A stretch of DNA of 58,524 bases from NCBI GenBank assembly GCA_017561825.1, contig JAFZBK010000016.1, positions 1-58,524 of the forward strand, given 5' to 3'. Both the position numbers and the translations under genes were made by a program. This DNA comes from Prevotella sp. (lineage in GTDB: Bacteria; Bacteroidota; Bacteroidia; Bacteroidales; Bacteroidaceae). The notes under the pieces were generated by a model. That model was not told the DNA's origin. It saw nothing but the letters and a program-made list of their open reading frames with translations, and ran no database searches. Below, piece by piece: positions 25,239 to 35,573 of this stretch; position 1 is the first letter of the stretch; each line of letters begins with the position of its first letter.

Positions 25239-28067
25239 TTATTTGATTACTACATTCACCATACGTTTAGGGACGATGATAACCTTAATGATTTGTTTTC
25301 CTTCGAGGTACTTGGCAGCCTTCTCATCAGCAAGGACAGCCTCTTGGATGGTCTGGTTGTCAGCATCTGCGGCAAACGCCATTTCGAAACGTGTCTTACC
25401 ATTGAAGGCCACACCTAACTTCACGGTGTTCTCCACCAGATACTCCTCATTCCACTTGGGCCATGCTGCATCGCATACACTGCCCTGCTCGCCCAAAGAC
25501 TCCCACAGTTCCTCAGCGATATGCGGGGCAAACGGGGCAATCAGAATAACGAGCGTCTTCAGCATTTCCTTGTTCTTACACTTCTGCTGAGAGAGCTCAT
25601 TCACGCAGATCATGAAGGCCGAGATCGAAGTGTTGTAGCTGAAGGTCTCAATATCCTGCGTTACCTTCTTGATGAGCTTATGTACGCTCTTCAAGTTATC
25701 TGCCGTAGCCTCGCCCTCGAAACCGTTTTGATAGAGGTTCCAGAACTTGCGCAAGAAACGGTGACAACCGTCAATACCATTGGTATCCCAAGGTTTCGAC
25801 TGCTCCACAGGACCGAGGAACATCTCATAGAGACGAAGGGTGTCAGCACCGTATTTCTCTACGATCATATCGGGGTTCACCACGTTGAACATCGACTTTG
25901 ACATCTTCTCAATAGCCCAGCCGCAGACATACTTTCCGTTTTCAAGGATGAACTCTGCATTGTTGTATTCTGGGCGCCATGCCTTGAAAGCCTCCGTGTC
26001 GAGTACATCAGCTGATACGATATTCACATCTACGTGGATAGGTGTTGTGTTATACTTATCTTTGAGTCCGAAACTTACGAACTTACCCTTGTCGGCCCCC
26101 TCGTCCTCAATACGATAAACGAAGTTAGAGCGTCCCTGAATCATACCCTGGTTAACCAGTTTCTTGAATGGTTCATCCTCGCAAGAGAATCCGAAATCAT
26201 ACAAGACCTTGTTCCAGAAACGAGAGTAGATCAGGTGACCAGTTGCATGTTCCGTACCTCCTACATAAAGATCCACGTTGCGCCAATACTCATCAACATC
26301 CTTGTCAACCAACGCATTCTCATTCTTGGGATCCATATAGCGGAGATAATAAGCGCTTGAGCCGGCAAAACCAGGCATGGTGTTCAACTCCAAGGGGAAG
26401 AAGGTCTCGTTGTCGATGAGCTCTTTGGATACTACTGTATTGTTCTTTGTATCCCAAGCCCAAGTCTTAGCACGTCCCAACGGGGGCTCACCAGTCTCTG
26501 TTGGCTTGTACTCATCAATCTCAGGAAGCTCCAGTGGCAGACACTCCTGGGGAATCATATAAGGCATCTCGTTCTTGTAATATACCGGGAACGGTTCTCC
26601 CCAATAGCGCTGACGAGAGAAGATAGCATCGCGAAGACGGTAGTTCACCTTGACACGACCTAATTCCTGCTCTGTCACGAACTTCTTGGTGGCAGCGATA
26701 GCCTCTTTTACGGTAAGACCGTTAAGACTGAACTTACTACTTGCAGAGTTACACATGATACCTTCCTTGGCATCATAGCTCTCTTCTGACACATCAGCTC
26801 CCTCAATCAGCGGGATGATGGGCAGGTTGAAGTGCTTGGCGAAAGCATAGTCGCGAGAATCATGAGCAGGCACAGCCATGATGGCACCTGTTCCATAACC
26901 TGCTAACACATATTCAGCAATCCAGATAGGAATCTTCTCATCATTGAAAGGATTGATGGCGTAAGAACCAGAGAAAACGCCAGTCACCTTATGATCCATC
27001 TGACGGTCACGTTCTGTACGCTTCTTCACATAGTCGAGATACTGGGCAACCTCTTCCTTCTGCTCAGGAGTGGTCAGCTCAGCTACGAGTTCTGATTCAG
27101 GAGCCAACACCATGAATGTCACACCAAACATCGTATCGGCACGAGTGGTGAAGATGGTGAAATGCTTATCAGAGTCGGCCACGTTGAATTCCACCTCAGT
27201 TCCTTCTGAACGACCAATCCAGTTACGCTGTGTTTCTTTCAGAGAGTCGGTCCAATCAATCTTCTCCAAGCCATCCAGCAATCGCTGTGCATAAGCAGAA
27301 ACACGAAGACACCACTGGCGCATCTTCTTCTGTTCTACGGGATAACCGCCACGAACAGAAACGCCGTCAACAACCTCGTCATTAGCGAGTACTGTTCCAA
27401 GTTTCGGACACCAGTTCACCATCGTATCGGCCAAATAGGCGATACGGTAGTTCATCAATACCTCCTGCTGTTTCTTCTCATCCCAGCTGTTCCACTCATC
27501 TGCAGTAAAAGAAAGCTCTTCACTGCAAGCAACCTTGATCAGTCCACCGTCGTCACTCAGCGTTCCTTGGGTTTTGAACCGCTCGACGAGCTTCTCGATA
27601 GGCATAGCCTTCTGGCATTTGTTACAGTAGAACGAGTTGAACATCAACTGGAAAGCCCATTGTGTCCACTTGTAGTAGATGGGATCGCAAGTACGAACCT
27701 CGCGGTTCCAGTCGAACGAGAAACCAATCTTGTCCAGCTGACTTCTATATCTGTCGATATTCTCAAAGGTGGTCTTCTCTGGGTGCTGACCTGTCTGAAT
27801 GGCATATTGCTCAGCGGGCAGACCATAAGCGTCATAACCCATAGGGTTCAAAACGTTGAATCCCTGCTGACGCTTGTAGCGGGCATAGATATCACTGGCA
27901 ATGTATCCTAACGGATGACCCACATGCAAACCGGCACCACTGGGGTACGGAAACATGTTTAGTACATAGAATTTCTTTTTGTTCTTGTCCTCCGTTACAC
28001 GATAGGTTTGTTGTTCCACCCATCTCTGTTGCCACTTCTTTTCGATGTCCCTGAAATTGTATTCCAT
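25239..28067 (-). CDS. leuS: Leucyl-tRNA synthetase
   Basis: LeuRS charges tRNA-Leu. The 942-residue protein has the class I signatures: HVGH (residues 48-51) and K721-M-S-K-S725. Between them lies the editing domain, and a zinc-knuckle-like CNKCQ region precedes it. The C-terminal anticodon-binding part is typical. It leads the leftward run leuS-yitT-rdgB-GT2-porZ-cotH, where several gaps are 3 nt or small overlaps, so all are likely in one transcript from the promoter at 28104-28135. Confidence 0.98.
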   Translation of the reverse strand: MEYNFRDIEKKWQQRWVEQQTYRVTEDKNKKKFYVLNMFPYPSGAGLHVGHPLGYIASDIYARYKRQQGFNVLNPMGYDAYGLPAEQYAIQTGQHPEKTTFENIDRYRSQLDKIGFSFDWNREVRTCDPIYYKWTQWAFQLMFNSFYCNKCQKAMPIEKLVERFKTQGTLSDDGGLIKVACSEELSFTADEWNSWDEKKQQEVLMNYRIAYLADTMVNWCPKLGTVLANDEVVDGVSVRGGYPVEQKKMRQWCLRVSAYAQRLLDGLEKIDWTDSLKETQRNWIGRSEGTEVEFNVADSDKHFTIFTTRADTMFGVTFMVLAPESELVAELTTPEQKEEVAQYLDYVKKRTERDRQMDHKVTGVFSGSYAINPFNDEKIPIWIAEYVLAGYGTGAIMAVPAHDSRDYAFAKHFNLPIIPLIEGADVSEESYDAKEGIMCNSASSKFSLNGLTVKEAIAATKKFVTEQELGRVKVNYRLRDAIFSRQRYWGEPFPVYYKNEMPYMIPQECLPLELPEIDEYKPTETGEPPLGRAKTWAWDTKNNTVVSKELIDNETFFPLELNTMPGFAGSSAYYLRYMDPKNENALVDKDVDEYWRNVDLYVGGTEHATGHLIYSRFWNKVLYDFGFSCEDEPFKKLVNQGMIQGRSNFVYRIEDEGADKGKFVSFGLKDKYNTTPIHVDVNIVSADVLDTEAFKAWRPEYNNAEFILENGKYVCGWAIEKMSKSMFNVVNPDMIVEKYGADTLRLYEMFLGPVEQSKPWDTNGIDGCHRFLRKFWNLYQNGFEGEATADNLKSVHKLIKKVTQDIETFSYNTSISAFMICVNELSQQKCKNKEMLKTLVILIAPFAPHIAEELWESLGEQGSVCDAAWPKWNEEYLVENTVKLGVAFNGKTRFEMAFAADADNQTIQEAVLADEKAAKYLEGKQIIKVIIVPKRMVNVVIK

Positions 28068-28103
28068 TGTTATCTTTTATTTTACTTCATTATAATTTTG
28101 CGG

Positions 28104-28135
28104 CAAAGGTACGCATAAGTGAGCGAAAAACCAAA
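28104..28135 (-). promoter_or_regulatory. Promoter of the leuS operon
   Basis: On the minus strand TTTG (28132-28135) and TACCTTTG (28104-28111) are 20 nt apart. The -33 element lies at the edge of the dispersed repeat 28132-28193. Confidence 0.7.
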
Positions 28136-28193
28136 TTTTGAGCAGCGAAAACAAAGAAATGCAAGCATTTCATTTGTTGTGTTGTGACAAAAA
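28132..28193 (+). repeat. Dispersed intergenic repeat, full copy
   Basis: This is the most complete copy of the family, containing AAATTTTGAGCAGCGAAAA, CAAAGAAATGCAAGCATTT and ATTTGTTGTGTTGTGACAAAA in order. Parts recur at 1-41 and 54-97. Its left end provides the -33 box of leuS. Confidence 0.65.
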
Positions 28194-28234
28194 GGACTAA
28201 TTAATTATTCAAGTTCAATGTTTTTTTCTTTTGT

Positions 28235-28268
28235 TTTGTTCTTCATATTCATATTTTTTGTATCTTTG
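28235..28268 (+). promoter_or_regulatory. Promoter of the exported OB-fold protein
   Basis: TTTG (28235-28238) and TATCTTTG (28261-28268) are 22 nt apart, slightly long for the consensus. The ATG is 42 nt further on. Confidence 0.6.
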
Positions 28269-28309
28269 CAGTCAGAAGTATAATAGTATTAACTAAAACA
28301 ATAACGCTT

Positions 28310-29695
28310 ATGAAACATTTATTACGCTATTCATTGATGTGCGCTTTGTCCCTGCTTTGGGGAACATCTTTCGCACAGACAGAGGTCAAGTTCGACTTTG
28401 ACAACGGTGATGCAGCCTTATTCGGACTGCCTGGTGTGTCATGCAATGCCGATGAAGAGAATGGAATTGCTGAATCTCATGATGGTGACTTCACCCAAGA
28501 TGCAACAGCCACTAAGGATGGTGTTTCCATTACAGTATCAGCAGCTGAGGAAGGAGCAAAGAATGCCAACCGCATCTGGAACAAATCCGCTGTTCTTCGT
28601 ATGTACAGTGGTACTTTGACCATTGAGGCTCCTGGACATCAGATTACCAAAATCGTGATCAACTACAGCAAGGATAAGTGGCAAGCAGACAGTAAGCCCG
28701 ATACTGGTGCATTTACCTCTTCTACCAACCAAACGACCATCTGGGAAGGTTCATCCTCAAAGGTCGTGATCAAGATTGCTGGTAATTCACAGATGAAAGA
28801 CATTACTGTAACCTTAGACGGTGAGTCAGGTGGACAAGGTAGTGGCGATACAAGTTATGGAACAGCTGAGGCTCCTCTGACAGTTGCTGAGGCTTTGGCT
28901 ATTGCAACTGCTCTTGATAAAGATGCCAAGACTCCAGAAGGCGTGGATGTCTATACAAAGGGTGTTGTAACAGAGATTACTACAGCTTGGAGTTCTCAGT
29001 ATAAGAATGTCAGCTTCAACTTCTCTAACGATGGAGGTACTACAAAACTTCTTGTCTATCGTTGTAAAGCAGAAACAGAGGATTATGTTCTCGCTGGTGA
29101 CGAAGTTGTCATAAAGGGTACATTGAAGAACTACAAGGGTGATACCCCTGAGTATGATGCTGGTTGTGAGATTATCAGTCTGGTACAGGGTAGTGGTCAT
29201 TCAGGAACCACTCCTGAAACTCCTGAAGAGATTGACGTAGCCAAGGCTTTGGAAATCGTTAGTGGCTTAGCCGACAAGGAGAAGACCGAAAAGGAATACA
29301 TCGTTTCGGGCTATGTTGTTGGTACTCCTGATTACCAACGCAAGGATGGAGTTTTGTATGGCAACGTCAATCTAACAATTGCTGATGAGGCAGGCGGTAC
29401 TCCTACACTTACCATCTTCCGTGGAAAGAGTTATGATAACGCTGACTTCACCGAAGAAACACTAAACCTCTTCTCTGAAGGTGACTTGGTTGTCTTCCAG
29501 GGTAAGCTCCAGAAGTATGGTGAGACCCCTGAACTGGTTAACGGCTATCTGATCAAGGTAGAAAAGGCAACGGGTATCCAGAGCGTGAAGGCTCAGCTGA
29601 ACAATGGTGCTATCTACAACCTTGCAGGACAGCGTGTGGAGAAGGCTACTAAGGGTATCTATATCATGAACGGTAAAAAGGTTATCGTTAAGTAG
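28310..29695 (+). CDS. Exported protein with tandem OB-like domains and sorting-like tail
   Basis: The 461-residue protein has a signal peptide (about 1-22), an N-terminal jelly-roll-like domain (about 23-170), and two repeats of about 100 residues that both begin with AxALxIxxxL and contain a strand-rich GxVxx...G...F.GxLxxYxxxPE pattern (about 185-295 and 305-420). They resemble the OB-fold/DUF6359-like repeats of Bacteroidota exported proteins. The tail (IYNLAGQRVE...KGIYIMNGKKVIVK) matches the short sorting-like motif of two neighbouring proteins. Ligand unknown. Confidence 0.8.
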   Translation: MKHLLRYSLMCALSLLWGTSFAQTEVKFDFDNGDAALFGLPGVSCNADEENGIAESHDGDFTQDATATKDGVSITVSAAEEGAKNANRIWNKSAVLRMYSGTLTIEAPGHQITKIVINYSKDKWQADSKPDTGAFTSSTNQTTIWEGSSSKVVIKIAGNSQMKDITVTLDGESGGQGSGDTSYGTAEAPLTVAEALAIATALDKDAKTPEGVDVYTKGVVTEITTAWSSQYKNVSFNFSNDGGTTKLLVYRCKAETEDYVLAGDEVVIKGTLKNYKGDTPEYDAGCEIISLVQGSGHSGTTPETPEEIDVAKALEIVSGLADKEKTEKEYIVSGYVVGTPDYQRKDGVLYGNVNLTIADEAGGTPTLTIFRGKSYDNADFTEETLNLFSEGDLVVFQGKLQKYGETPELVNGYLIKVEKATGIQSVKAQLNNGAIYNLAGQRVEKATKGIYIMNGKKVIVK

Positions 29696-29716
29696 TCCCC
29701 TACCCTATCTCCTTTG

Positions 29717-29759
29717 TTCCGCCTTGTGTATGCCTGTGCTGCACAAGGCGGAATTTTTT
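29717..29759 (+). terminator. Strong intrinsic terminator
   Basis: TTCCGCCTTGTG (29717-29728) and CACAAGGCGGAA (29742-29753) form a perfect 12-bp stem followed by TTTTTT. It ends the transcript of the OB-fold protein gene before the mutS promoter. Confidence 0.9.
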
Positions 29760-29767
29760 GTTTTTTC

Positions 29768-29798
29768 TTTGTCAGTTCACGAAAAAAGCGTACTTTTG
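29768..29798 (+). promoter_or_regulatory. Promoter of mutS
   Basis: TTTG (29768-29771), a 19-nt spacer and TACTTTTG (29791-29798) match the Bacteroidota consensus; the ATG is 27 nt downstream. Confidence 0.7.
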
Positions 29799-29825
29799 TA
29801 GCTAATCAGAAAATTCAGACAGAAA

Positions 29826-32453
29826 ATGGCCAATAAAGGGGGCAAGGAGCTCACTCCAATGATGAAGCAGTTCTTCGATCTGAAGGCAAAGCATCCGGAT
29901 GCTTTGCTACTGTTTCGTTGTGGTGACTTCTACGAAACCTACTGCGATGATGCGGTTATTGCAGCAGGTATCCTCGGTATCACGCTGACACATCGGAACA
30001 ATGGTGCTGGTGTGAAAGGTGATGAGATGGCGGGATTCCCTCATCATGCTCTCGATACGTATCTTCCCAAACTGATCAGGGCAGGAAAACGTGTGGCTAT
30101 TTGCGACCAGCTGGAAGATCCGAAACTCACCAAGAAACTGGTGAAACGAGGCATTACAGAACTGGTTACTCCTGGTGTGGCCATGAGCGATAATGTGCTG
30201 AACTACAAGGAGAACAACTTCTTGGCCGCTGTTCACTTTGGGAAGTCGGCCTGCGGCGTGGCTTTCCTGGATATCTCTACTGGTGAGTTCCTGACAGGTG
30301 AGGGCACTTACGACTATGTAGAGAAACTGTTAGGGAACTTCCAACCCAAGGAGGTTCTCTTTGATCGAAGCAGAAGGCGCGACTTCGAAAGGTTTTTCGG
30401 CACGAAGTACTTTACCTATGAGATGGATGATTGGGTGTTCACTGACCAGACTGCCAAGCAGAAACTCCTGCGCCATTTCCAAGTAAAGAACCTGAAAGGA
30501 TTCGGCGTAGATCATCTACACAATGGTATCATTGCCAGTGGAGCCATCTTACAGTATCTGGAGGTTACGCTTCATACCAGCATCGGACATATCACGACAC
30601 TTTCCCGCATTGAGGAGGAACGGTATGTGCGACTGGATAAGTTTACTGTCAGGTCGTTGGAACTGGTGTATCCCATGCAGGATGATGGGAAGTCGTTGCT
30701 GGATGTCATCGACAATACCGTGTCGCCCATGGGTGCCCGACTACTGAAACGTTGGATGGTGTTCCCTCTGAAAGAGGTGGGGCGCATCAATAAGCGTTTG
30801 GATGTGGTGGAGTATTATTTCCGTCATCCTGAGTTCAAGGAGATGGTGGATCAGCAGTTCCATTGCATTGGCGACCTTGAGAGAATCATTTCCAAGGTGG
30901 CAGTTGGAAGGGTGTCACCTCGTGAAGTGGTGGCCTTGAAGGTGGCCTTGCAGGCATTACGACCCGTAAAAGAGGCTTGTATCATGGCTGATCATCAGGA
31001 ACTGAACCGTTTTGGTGAACAGTTGAATCTTTGTGAGGCGTTGGTTAGCAGAATAGACCATGAGGTACAGGAGGATCCTCCTCAGTTGGTGAATAAGGGT
31101 GGGGTGATTAAAGACGGTGTGAGTGATGAGTTGGATGAACTGCGCCGCATCGCCTACAGTGGAAAAGACTACCTGCTGAAGATCCAGGAACGTGAAACGG
31201 AACAGACAGGTATCGCCTCCTTGAAGATTGGTTATAACAATGTGTTCGGCTACTATCTGGAGGTAAGGAACACGTATAAGGATAAGGTGCCGGCCGATTG
31301 GATTCGTAAACAGACTTTGGCTCAGGCAGAGCGTTATATCACCCAGGAACTGAAGGAATATGAAGAGAAGATCTTGGGCGCTGAAGATAAGATTCTTTCC
31401 TTGGAAACACGCCTGTTCAACGAGTTGGTCATGGCTATGCAGGAGTTTATCCCAGCCATTCAGGTGAATGCAAACCTCATCGCACAGTTGGATTGTCTGC
31501 TGAGTTTCGCTAAGGCTGCTGAAGAGAACGGCTATATCCGACCTGTAATTGATGATACGGATGTTATTGATATCCACCAGGGACGTCATCCTGTGATTGA
31601 AACAGAACTGCCGTTGGGTGAGAAATATGTGCCTAACGACATCTATCTCGATACGCAGAAGCAACAGATCATGATTATTACCGGACCGAATATGGCGGGT
31701 AAATCAGCGCTGTTGCGACAAACGGCATTGATTGTACTGTTGACCCAGATAGGTTGTTTCGTGCCTGCAGAAAGCGCGAGAATCGGTCTGGTGGACAAGA
31801 TCTTCACAAGGGTAGGGGCTTCTGATAACATTTCTTTGGGCGAATCCACGTTTATGGTGGAGATGACAGAGGCTTCGAATATCCTGAATAATGTGACGCC
31901 AAAGTCGCTCGTGCTCTTCGATGAATTAGGAAGAGGTACCTCTACTTATGATGGTATCAGCATTGCCTGGGCCATCGTGGAGTACCTGCATGAACATCCT
32001 AAGGCACAGGCTCGTACGCTCTTTGCCACGCATTATCATGAGCTGAACGAGATGGAGAAGAACTTCTCGCGTATCAAGAACTATAATGTGAGTGTGAAGG
32101 AGGTGGATAACCAGGTGATCTTCCTGCGCAAACTGGCTCGTGGAGGCTCTGAACACTCGTTTGGTATTCATGTAGCGCAGATTGCGGGTATGCCGAAGAG
32201 TATTGTTAAACGGGCTAACACCATTCTGAAACAGTTGGAGGCTGATAATAGTGGAGTTGGACAAGTGGGCAAACCGTCGGCAGAGAAGTTGAATCAGAGT
32301 CGTGACGGCATGCAACTCTCCTTCTTCCAACTTGATGATCCCGTACTTTGTCAGGTACGCGACGAGATCCTAAACCTCGACATCAATAACCTAACTCCCG
32401 TTGAGGCTTTGAACATACTCAACGAGATTAAGAAGATAGTCAGGGGGAAATAA
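29826..32453 (+). CDS. mutS: DNA mismatch repair protein MutS
   Basis: MutS recognises mismatches and starts repair. The 875-residue protein has the mismatch-binding domain with the Phe-x-Glu motif in [12 protein letters not shown] (about 35-46), the connector, lever and clamp domains, and the ABC-type ATPase with Walker A GPNMAGKS (residues 620-627), [12 protein letters not shown] and ATHYHEL. Length is typical. Its stop lies 4 nt before a triple palindrome array. mutL is not nearby. Confidence 0.98.
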   Translation: MANKGGKELTPMMKQFFDLKAKHPDALLLFRCGDFYETYCDDAVIAAGILGITLTHRNNGAGVKGDEMAGFPHHALDTYLPKLIRAGKRVAICDQLEDPKLTKKLVKRGITELVTPGVAMSDNVLNYKENNFLAAVHFGKSACGVAFLDISTGEFLTGEGTYDYVEKLLGNFQPKEVLFDRSRRRDFERFFGTKYFTYEMDDWVFTDQTAKQKLLRHFQVKNLKGFGVDHLHNGIIASGAILQYLEVTLHTSIGHITTLSRIEEERYVRLDKFTVRSLELVYPMQDDGKSLLDVIDNTVSPMGARLLKRWMVFPLKEVGRINKRLDVVEYYFRHPEFKEMVDQQFHCIGDLERIISKVAVGRVSPREVVALKVALQALRPVKEACIMADHQELNRFGEQLNLCEALVSRIDHEVQEDPPQLVNKGGVIKDGVSDELDELRRIAYSGKDYLLKIQERETEQTGIASLKIGYNNVFGYYLEVRNTYKDKVPADWIRKQTLAQAERYITQELKEYEEKILGAEDKILSLETRLFNELVMAMQEFIPAIQVNANLIAQLDCLLSFAKAAEENGYIRPVIDDTDVIDIHQGRHPVIETELPLGEKYVPNDIYLDTQKQQIMIITGPNMAGKSALLRQTALIVLLTQIGCFVPAESARIGLVDKIFTRVGASDNISLGESTFMVEMTEASNILNNVTPKSLVLFDELGRGTSTYDGISIAWAIVEYLHEHPKAQARTLFATHYHELNEMEKNFSRIKNYNVSVKEVDNQVIFLRKLARGGSEHSFGIHVAQIAGMPKSIVKRANTILKQLEADNSGVGQVGKPSAEKLNQSRDGMQLSFFQLDDPVLCQVRDEILNLDINNLTPVEALNILNEIKKIVRGK

Positions 32454-32457
32454 AACG

Positions 32458-32516
32458 TTCCCACGTTGGGAATGTTTTGTTCCCAACGTGGGAATGTTTT
32501 GTTCCCAACATGGGAC
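32458..32516. repeat. Second triple palindrome array TTCCCA-N3-TGGGAA, 22-bp period
   Basis: Units begin at 32458, 32480 and 32502, again exactly 22 bp apart. The first two are perfect (centres CGT and ACG); the third ends TGGGAC where its last base is part of the stop codon of the leftward gene. The spacers are TGTTTTG and TGTTTTG. It lies between convergent genes, so it may act as a terminator-like structure, but three equal units on a helical period point to protein binding or a mobile repeat. Confidence 0.8.
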
Positions 32517-34339
32517 TATTTCAGAATGATCTTCTTTCCATTGTGGATATAGATCCCCTTAGCTGTTGGCTTTCCACTCAACTTCCTACCGTCAATCGTA
32601 TACCAAGTATTTGCTTCATTTTCAATTTTCAATTTTCCATTTTCAATTGGAATGAAGCCTGTGGCAATAGGAGAAAGCTCCTCATTTCCCCACCAAAGTT
32701 TAACGACCTTTGTCTCACCAACAATAGATGAAGGTAATCGGAGATATGATCTATTGGTAGGAAGGATTACCAGAGATTCCACTTTCAAGAAACGGGAGTC
32801 ATTTAGATAGAAGTTGGTATAGTCTCCACTGTTAATAGTCATGATTGGAACAACCTGATTATTCTGAATCTCCCATCCAGCACCAAAGGCAGAAACCAAA
32901 TCTGAAGTCCCCATACCAGTAGCATCCGTTCCTTGTACTTCACCATACGTTGATGTGTAGTAGCAGTTAGTAATTGTACCTCCAGAATAACCCGACACAA
33001 ACGTTCGGAGCTTGTCAACATAACTACTGGAGGCATCTATGGTGACTGGTGCCGATGGGTTAAACAAACAGTTCTCCAAGGTAGCAGAAGCACCATCCTG
33101 TGTCCACCCCACGAAACCGCCACATGAATTAGCACTGCCACTCTTGAGCAGCTGGCCATCAAAGAGACAATCCGTTAAGGTTACATTATTGCCACTGTTT
33201 ACTCTTCCTATGAAACCACTACCATCAAAGTCACCACTACGTGATGTTGTGATAATTACTGATGAATGACAATTAGAGATGGTACTGTTTCCTGCCACGT
33301 AACTGGCTATACCCGATCCGCGCATACCCGAAACCGTGATTGTTCCTGCCACGTGGAGATTCTTGATCTGCGCATTGGAAATAGTTACGAAGGGGGATAT
33401 ATTATCACCACCCGTCAGATGAACTGTAAGTGTATGGCCCTGACCATCGAAGACTCCTTTATACGTTCCAATCTTTGTCTGGTCATCTCCTAAGTCAATG
33501 TCTGCTGTCATCACTGCATTCAAATCTGGCTTGGAACTCACTTGTGCGACAAATTCCTTCCAGTCATTTACAGAACCGATGAGGAAATTTGTTTCTACAT
33601 CGATTGCTTCCGATTGCGTAAGCTGGGTTTTCCCAATTGCAGCAATCAATTGATTATCCTCTGCTACCGCATTATCTTCCGCCTCAAGCAAGGTAACCTT
33701 TTCAGATCCTCTGCCTCGAAGAAGAACACCTGTATTGGCAGGAATGGTTGTCAAATCTTCCACCAAGATATGCTCAAGTTCTGCATCATACTCAGTACAA
33801 TAGCCGGCTTGCAAGTTATCATGCAGAGCCAGATTTATGTCACTGCTGAGTGCTCCTATTCCTGTAGGGGGTAATACATAATTGAACAAGTGGCTATTTA
33901 CCTGTTGGCTCCATTTACCCGTAGAATCTCCAACACGCCAGTTAATCGTGTGCTTGCCTTCCGAGAGTCCTCCCACTTCAACATTAACAATGTCGTTATT
34001 TCCATTTGTTTCAACCACAACCCCGTTATCGACATCTTCGTCAAACCAATACATATAGCGTACAATACCCACTCCCGTCTCTTTTAAACGAGGTATAAGA
34101 AAGTATTTCGTTACTGGACTGCTCCACAAACCTTTACTGTCCTTAACTCGCATGGTGAAAGTATGCACACCTTTTGACAATGAACCCACGTTGATGGTCA
34201 CCCCTGATACACCCAGCGATTGACTCGCACTGATGTCATTGTCGATCCAATACACATACTCCTCCAACGTCTTCTGAGCCAAAGCTGTTGCGCTGAGCAT
34301 GGCTACAACAAGAAGTATTATGCTCCTTAATCTCTTCAT
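32516..34339 (-). CDS. Exported GLUG/beta-helix repeat protein with sorting-like tail
   Basis: The 607-residue protein has a signal peptide (about 1-21). Two tandem repeats of about 75 residues follow, each with Y-x-Y-W-x-D-x-D and ending in SLSKGVHTFTMRV or GLSEGKHTINWRV (about 25-155). A middle region contains FDGQGHTLTVHL and GLUG-like repeats (about 285-450, with GGFVGWTQDG and GSGFIGRV). It ends in WYTIDGRKL...KGIYIHNGKKIILK. It is probably a surface or secreted adhesin-like protein. Its start lies 30 nt after the next gene on the same strand, so they may be co-transcribed. Confidence 0.8.
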   Translation of the reverse strand: MKRLRSIILLVVAMLSATALAQKTLEEYVYWIDNDISASQSLGVSGVTINVGSLSKGVHTFTMRVKDSKGLWSSPVTKYFLIPRLKETGVGIVRYMYWFDEDVDNGVVVETNGNNDIVNVEVGGLSEGKHTINWRVGDSTGKWSQQVNSHLFNYVLPPTGIGALSSDINLALHDNLQAGYCTEYDAELEHILVEDLTTIPANTGVLLRGRGSEKVTLLEAEDNAVAEDNQLIAAIGKTQLTQSEAIDVETNFLIGSVNDWKEFVAQVSSKPDLNAVMTADIDLGDDQTKIGTYKGVFDGQGHTLTVHLTGGDNISPFVTISNAQIKNLHVAGTITVSGMRGSGIASYVAGNSTISNCHSSVIITTSRSGDFDGSGFIGRVNSGNNVTLTDCLFDGQLLKSGSANSCGGFVGWTQDGASATLENCLFNPSAPVTIDASSSYVDKLRTFVSGYSGGTITNCYYTSTYGEVQGTDATGMGTSDLVSAFGAGWEIQNNQVVPIMTINSGDYTNFYLNDSRFLKVESLVILPTNRSYLRLPSSIVGETKVVKLWWGNEELSPIATGFIPIENGKLKIENEANTWYTIDGRKLSGKPTAKGIYIHNGKKIILK

Positions 34340-34369
34340 CTCTTTAAAGTTTTAAAATTGAAGCATTAT

Positions 34370-35443
34370 TTATCGCACTTCGGCATCATAAGTTACACTT
34401 AGAGTAGTACCGCTCACGCCTAACTGAAGACTCTTTACCGTCGGAGTGGCAGGAGCCTTATTAAAGCCATCACCGCCATGGATACCGATTGGGGTGTCGT
34501 CATTATCAATCCACTCTTCATTACTCAATATAAAAGTTCGTTCTGGAGTATATGCAGCATCCGCTACATCCTTGAACATCTCATCGTATGCAACGCCAGT
34601 ACAATTCGTAACATTTCCATAGTTAGTATACATCTTTACTCCATAAGAACCTCCTATACGTTTTGTATTATATAAGCAATTGTCCACATAACTGCCTATA
34701 CCATTATAGGTGATCCAGGATTGGTCATTACTATAACTTGCCGTTGAAACGAAAATATCATTCGTGAACTTGAATTGTGCATATTGATAATTCTTATCAT
34801 AGTACCCACCGATGATACAATGGTCGATGAGTACATTACTCTGTGGATCTAAAGAAGATACCGTTGAAAAAAGGTAGCAGTTTGTAATATCCATCTTAGC
34901 AACCACTATAGATACATAATAACCCTTAACAGCATTAAGCACACAACATGAAATATTAACCGTATTTATATTGCTACGAAAATAAACACCATCATTAATC
35001 CTACACTTGGAAATCGTTATTTCTTTAACAGGTCTGCCTGCGGATCCATTCCTGAGTTGTCCAAAAAAAATATTACCCGTACAATACACTCCCTCAAGAT
35101 GAATCTTCGACAGAGTCGTATTTTCATCCGATGCTCCAAAGTATAACGGACTTTTTATCTCTGTTTTCTCCATACCCTTATCTGAATGATCTTCAAAGCC
35201 AGCTCCATAAATACTCACAGATTTTGTAATATTGAAGTCCCCTTCAAAAACACCTTGTGAAAGTGTGATAACATCCCCCTCATCAGCTACTTCCATAGCA
35301 TTCTTAAAAGCAGAATAGCCTTTGAAAAGACTCATTGTGGTGCCATGTTGAAGAATGGCGGTAGGGACTTCATTCTCCTCTGCCCTTGACAACACTGCGC
35401 AGCAAAGTGCTATCACTATAAAAATAATACGTCTTGTTTTCAT
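34370..35443 (-). CDS. Exported right-handed beta-helix protein
   Basis: The product (357 residues from the predicted MKTRRI start; ATGs at 35449 and 35455 are also possible) has a signal peptide and a series of beta-helix rungs (AMEVADEGDVITLSQGVFEG, then N-rich repeats such as TISKCRIND and VNISCCVLNA). It looks like a parallel beta-helix of the pectate-lyase-like type, with no clear catalytic residues. It lacks the KGIYI tail. It lies directly downstream of the Kelch-AraC regulator gene on the same strand, with a 34-bp palindrome in the gap. Confidence 0.75.
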   Translation of the reverse strand: MKTRRIIFIVIALCCAVLSRAEENEVPTAILQHGTTMSLFKGYSAFKNAMEVADEGDVITLSQGVFEGDFNITKSVSIYGAGFEDHSDKGMEKTEIKSPLYFGASDENTTLSKIHLEGVYCTGNIFFGQLRNGSAGRPVKEITISKCRINDGVYFRSNINTVNISCCVLNAVKGYYVSIVVAKMDITNCYLFSTVSSLDPQSNVLIDHCIIGGYYDKNYQYAQFKFTNDIFVSTASYSNDQSWITYNGIGSYVDNCLYNTKRIGGSYGVKMYTNYGNVTNCTGVAYDEMFKDVADAAYTPERTFILSNEEWIDNDDTPIGIHGGDGFNKAPATPTVKSLQLGVSGTTLSVTYDAEVR

Positions 35444-35513
35444 ATTCATTTGCATTAATTAATTTGCGGCTAAGATAGGGAAAAAAAGATTACAAAGACT
35501 TACATCTTAACAA

Positions 35514-35547
35514 AATCGACTTACAAAACATGTTTCGTAAGTCGATT
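35514..35547. promoter_or_regulatory. 34-bp near-perfect palindrome: terminator or operator
   Basis: AATCGACTTAC (35514-35524) and GTAAGTCGATT (35537-35547) are perfect complements, and the space between them contains the palindrome AAACATGTTT. On the minus strand it is followed by TTTGTTAAG, as in a terminator for the regulator gene ending at 35574. A second GACTTACA at 35497-35504 repeats the arm, which would also suit an operator for the neighbouring AraC-type regulator. Confidence 0.6.
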
Positions 35548-35573
35548 CTCTCAAATGGATATGGTTTTGAGAC

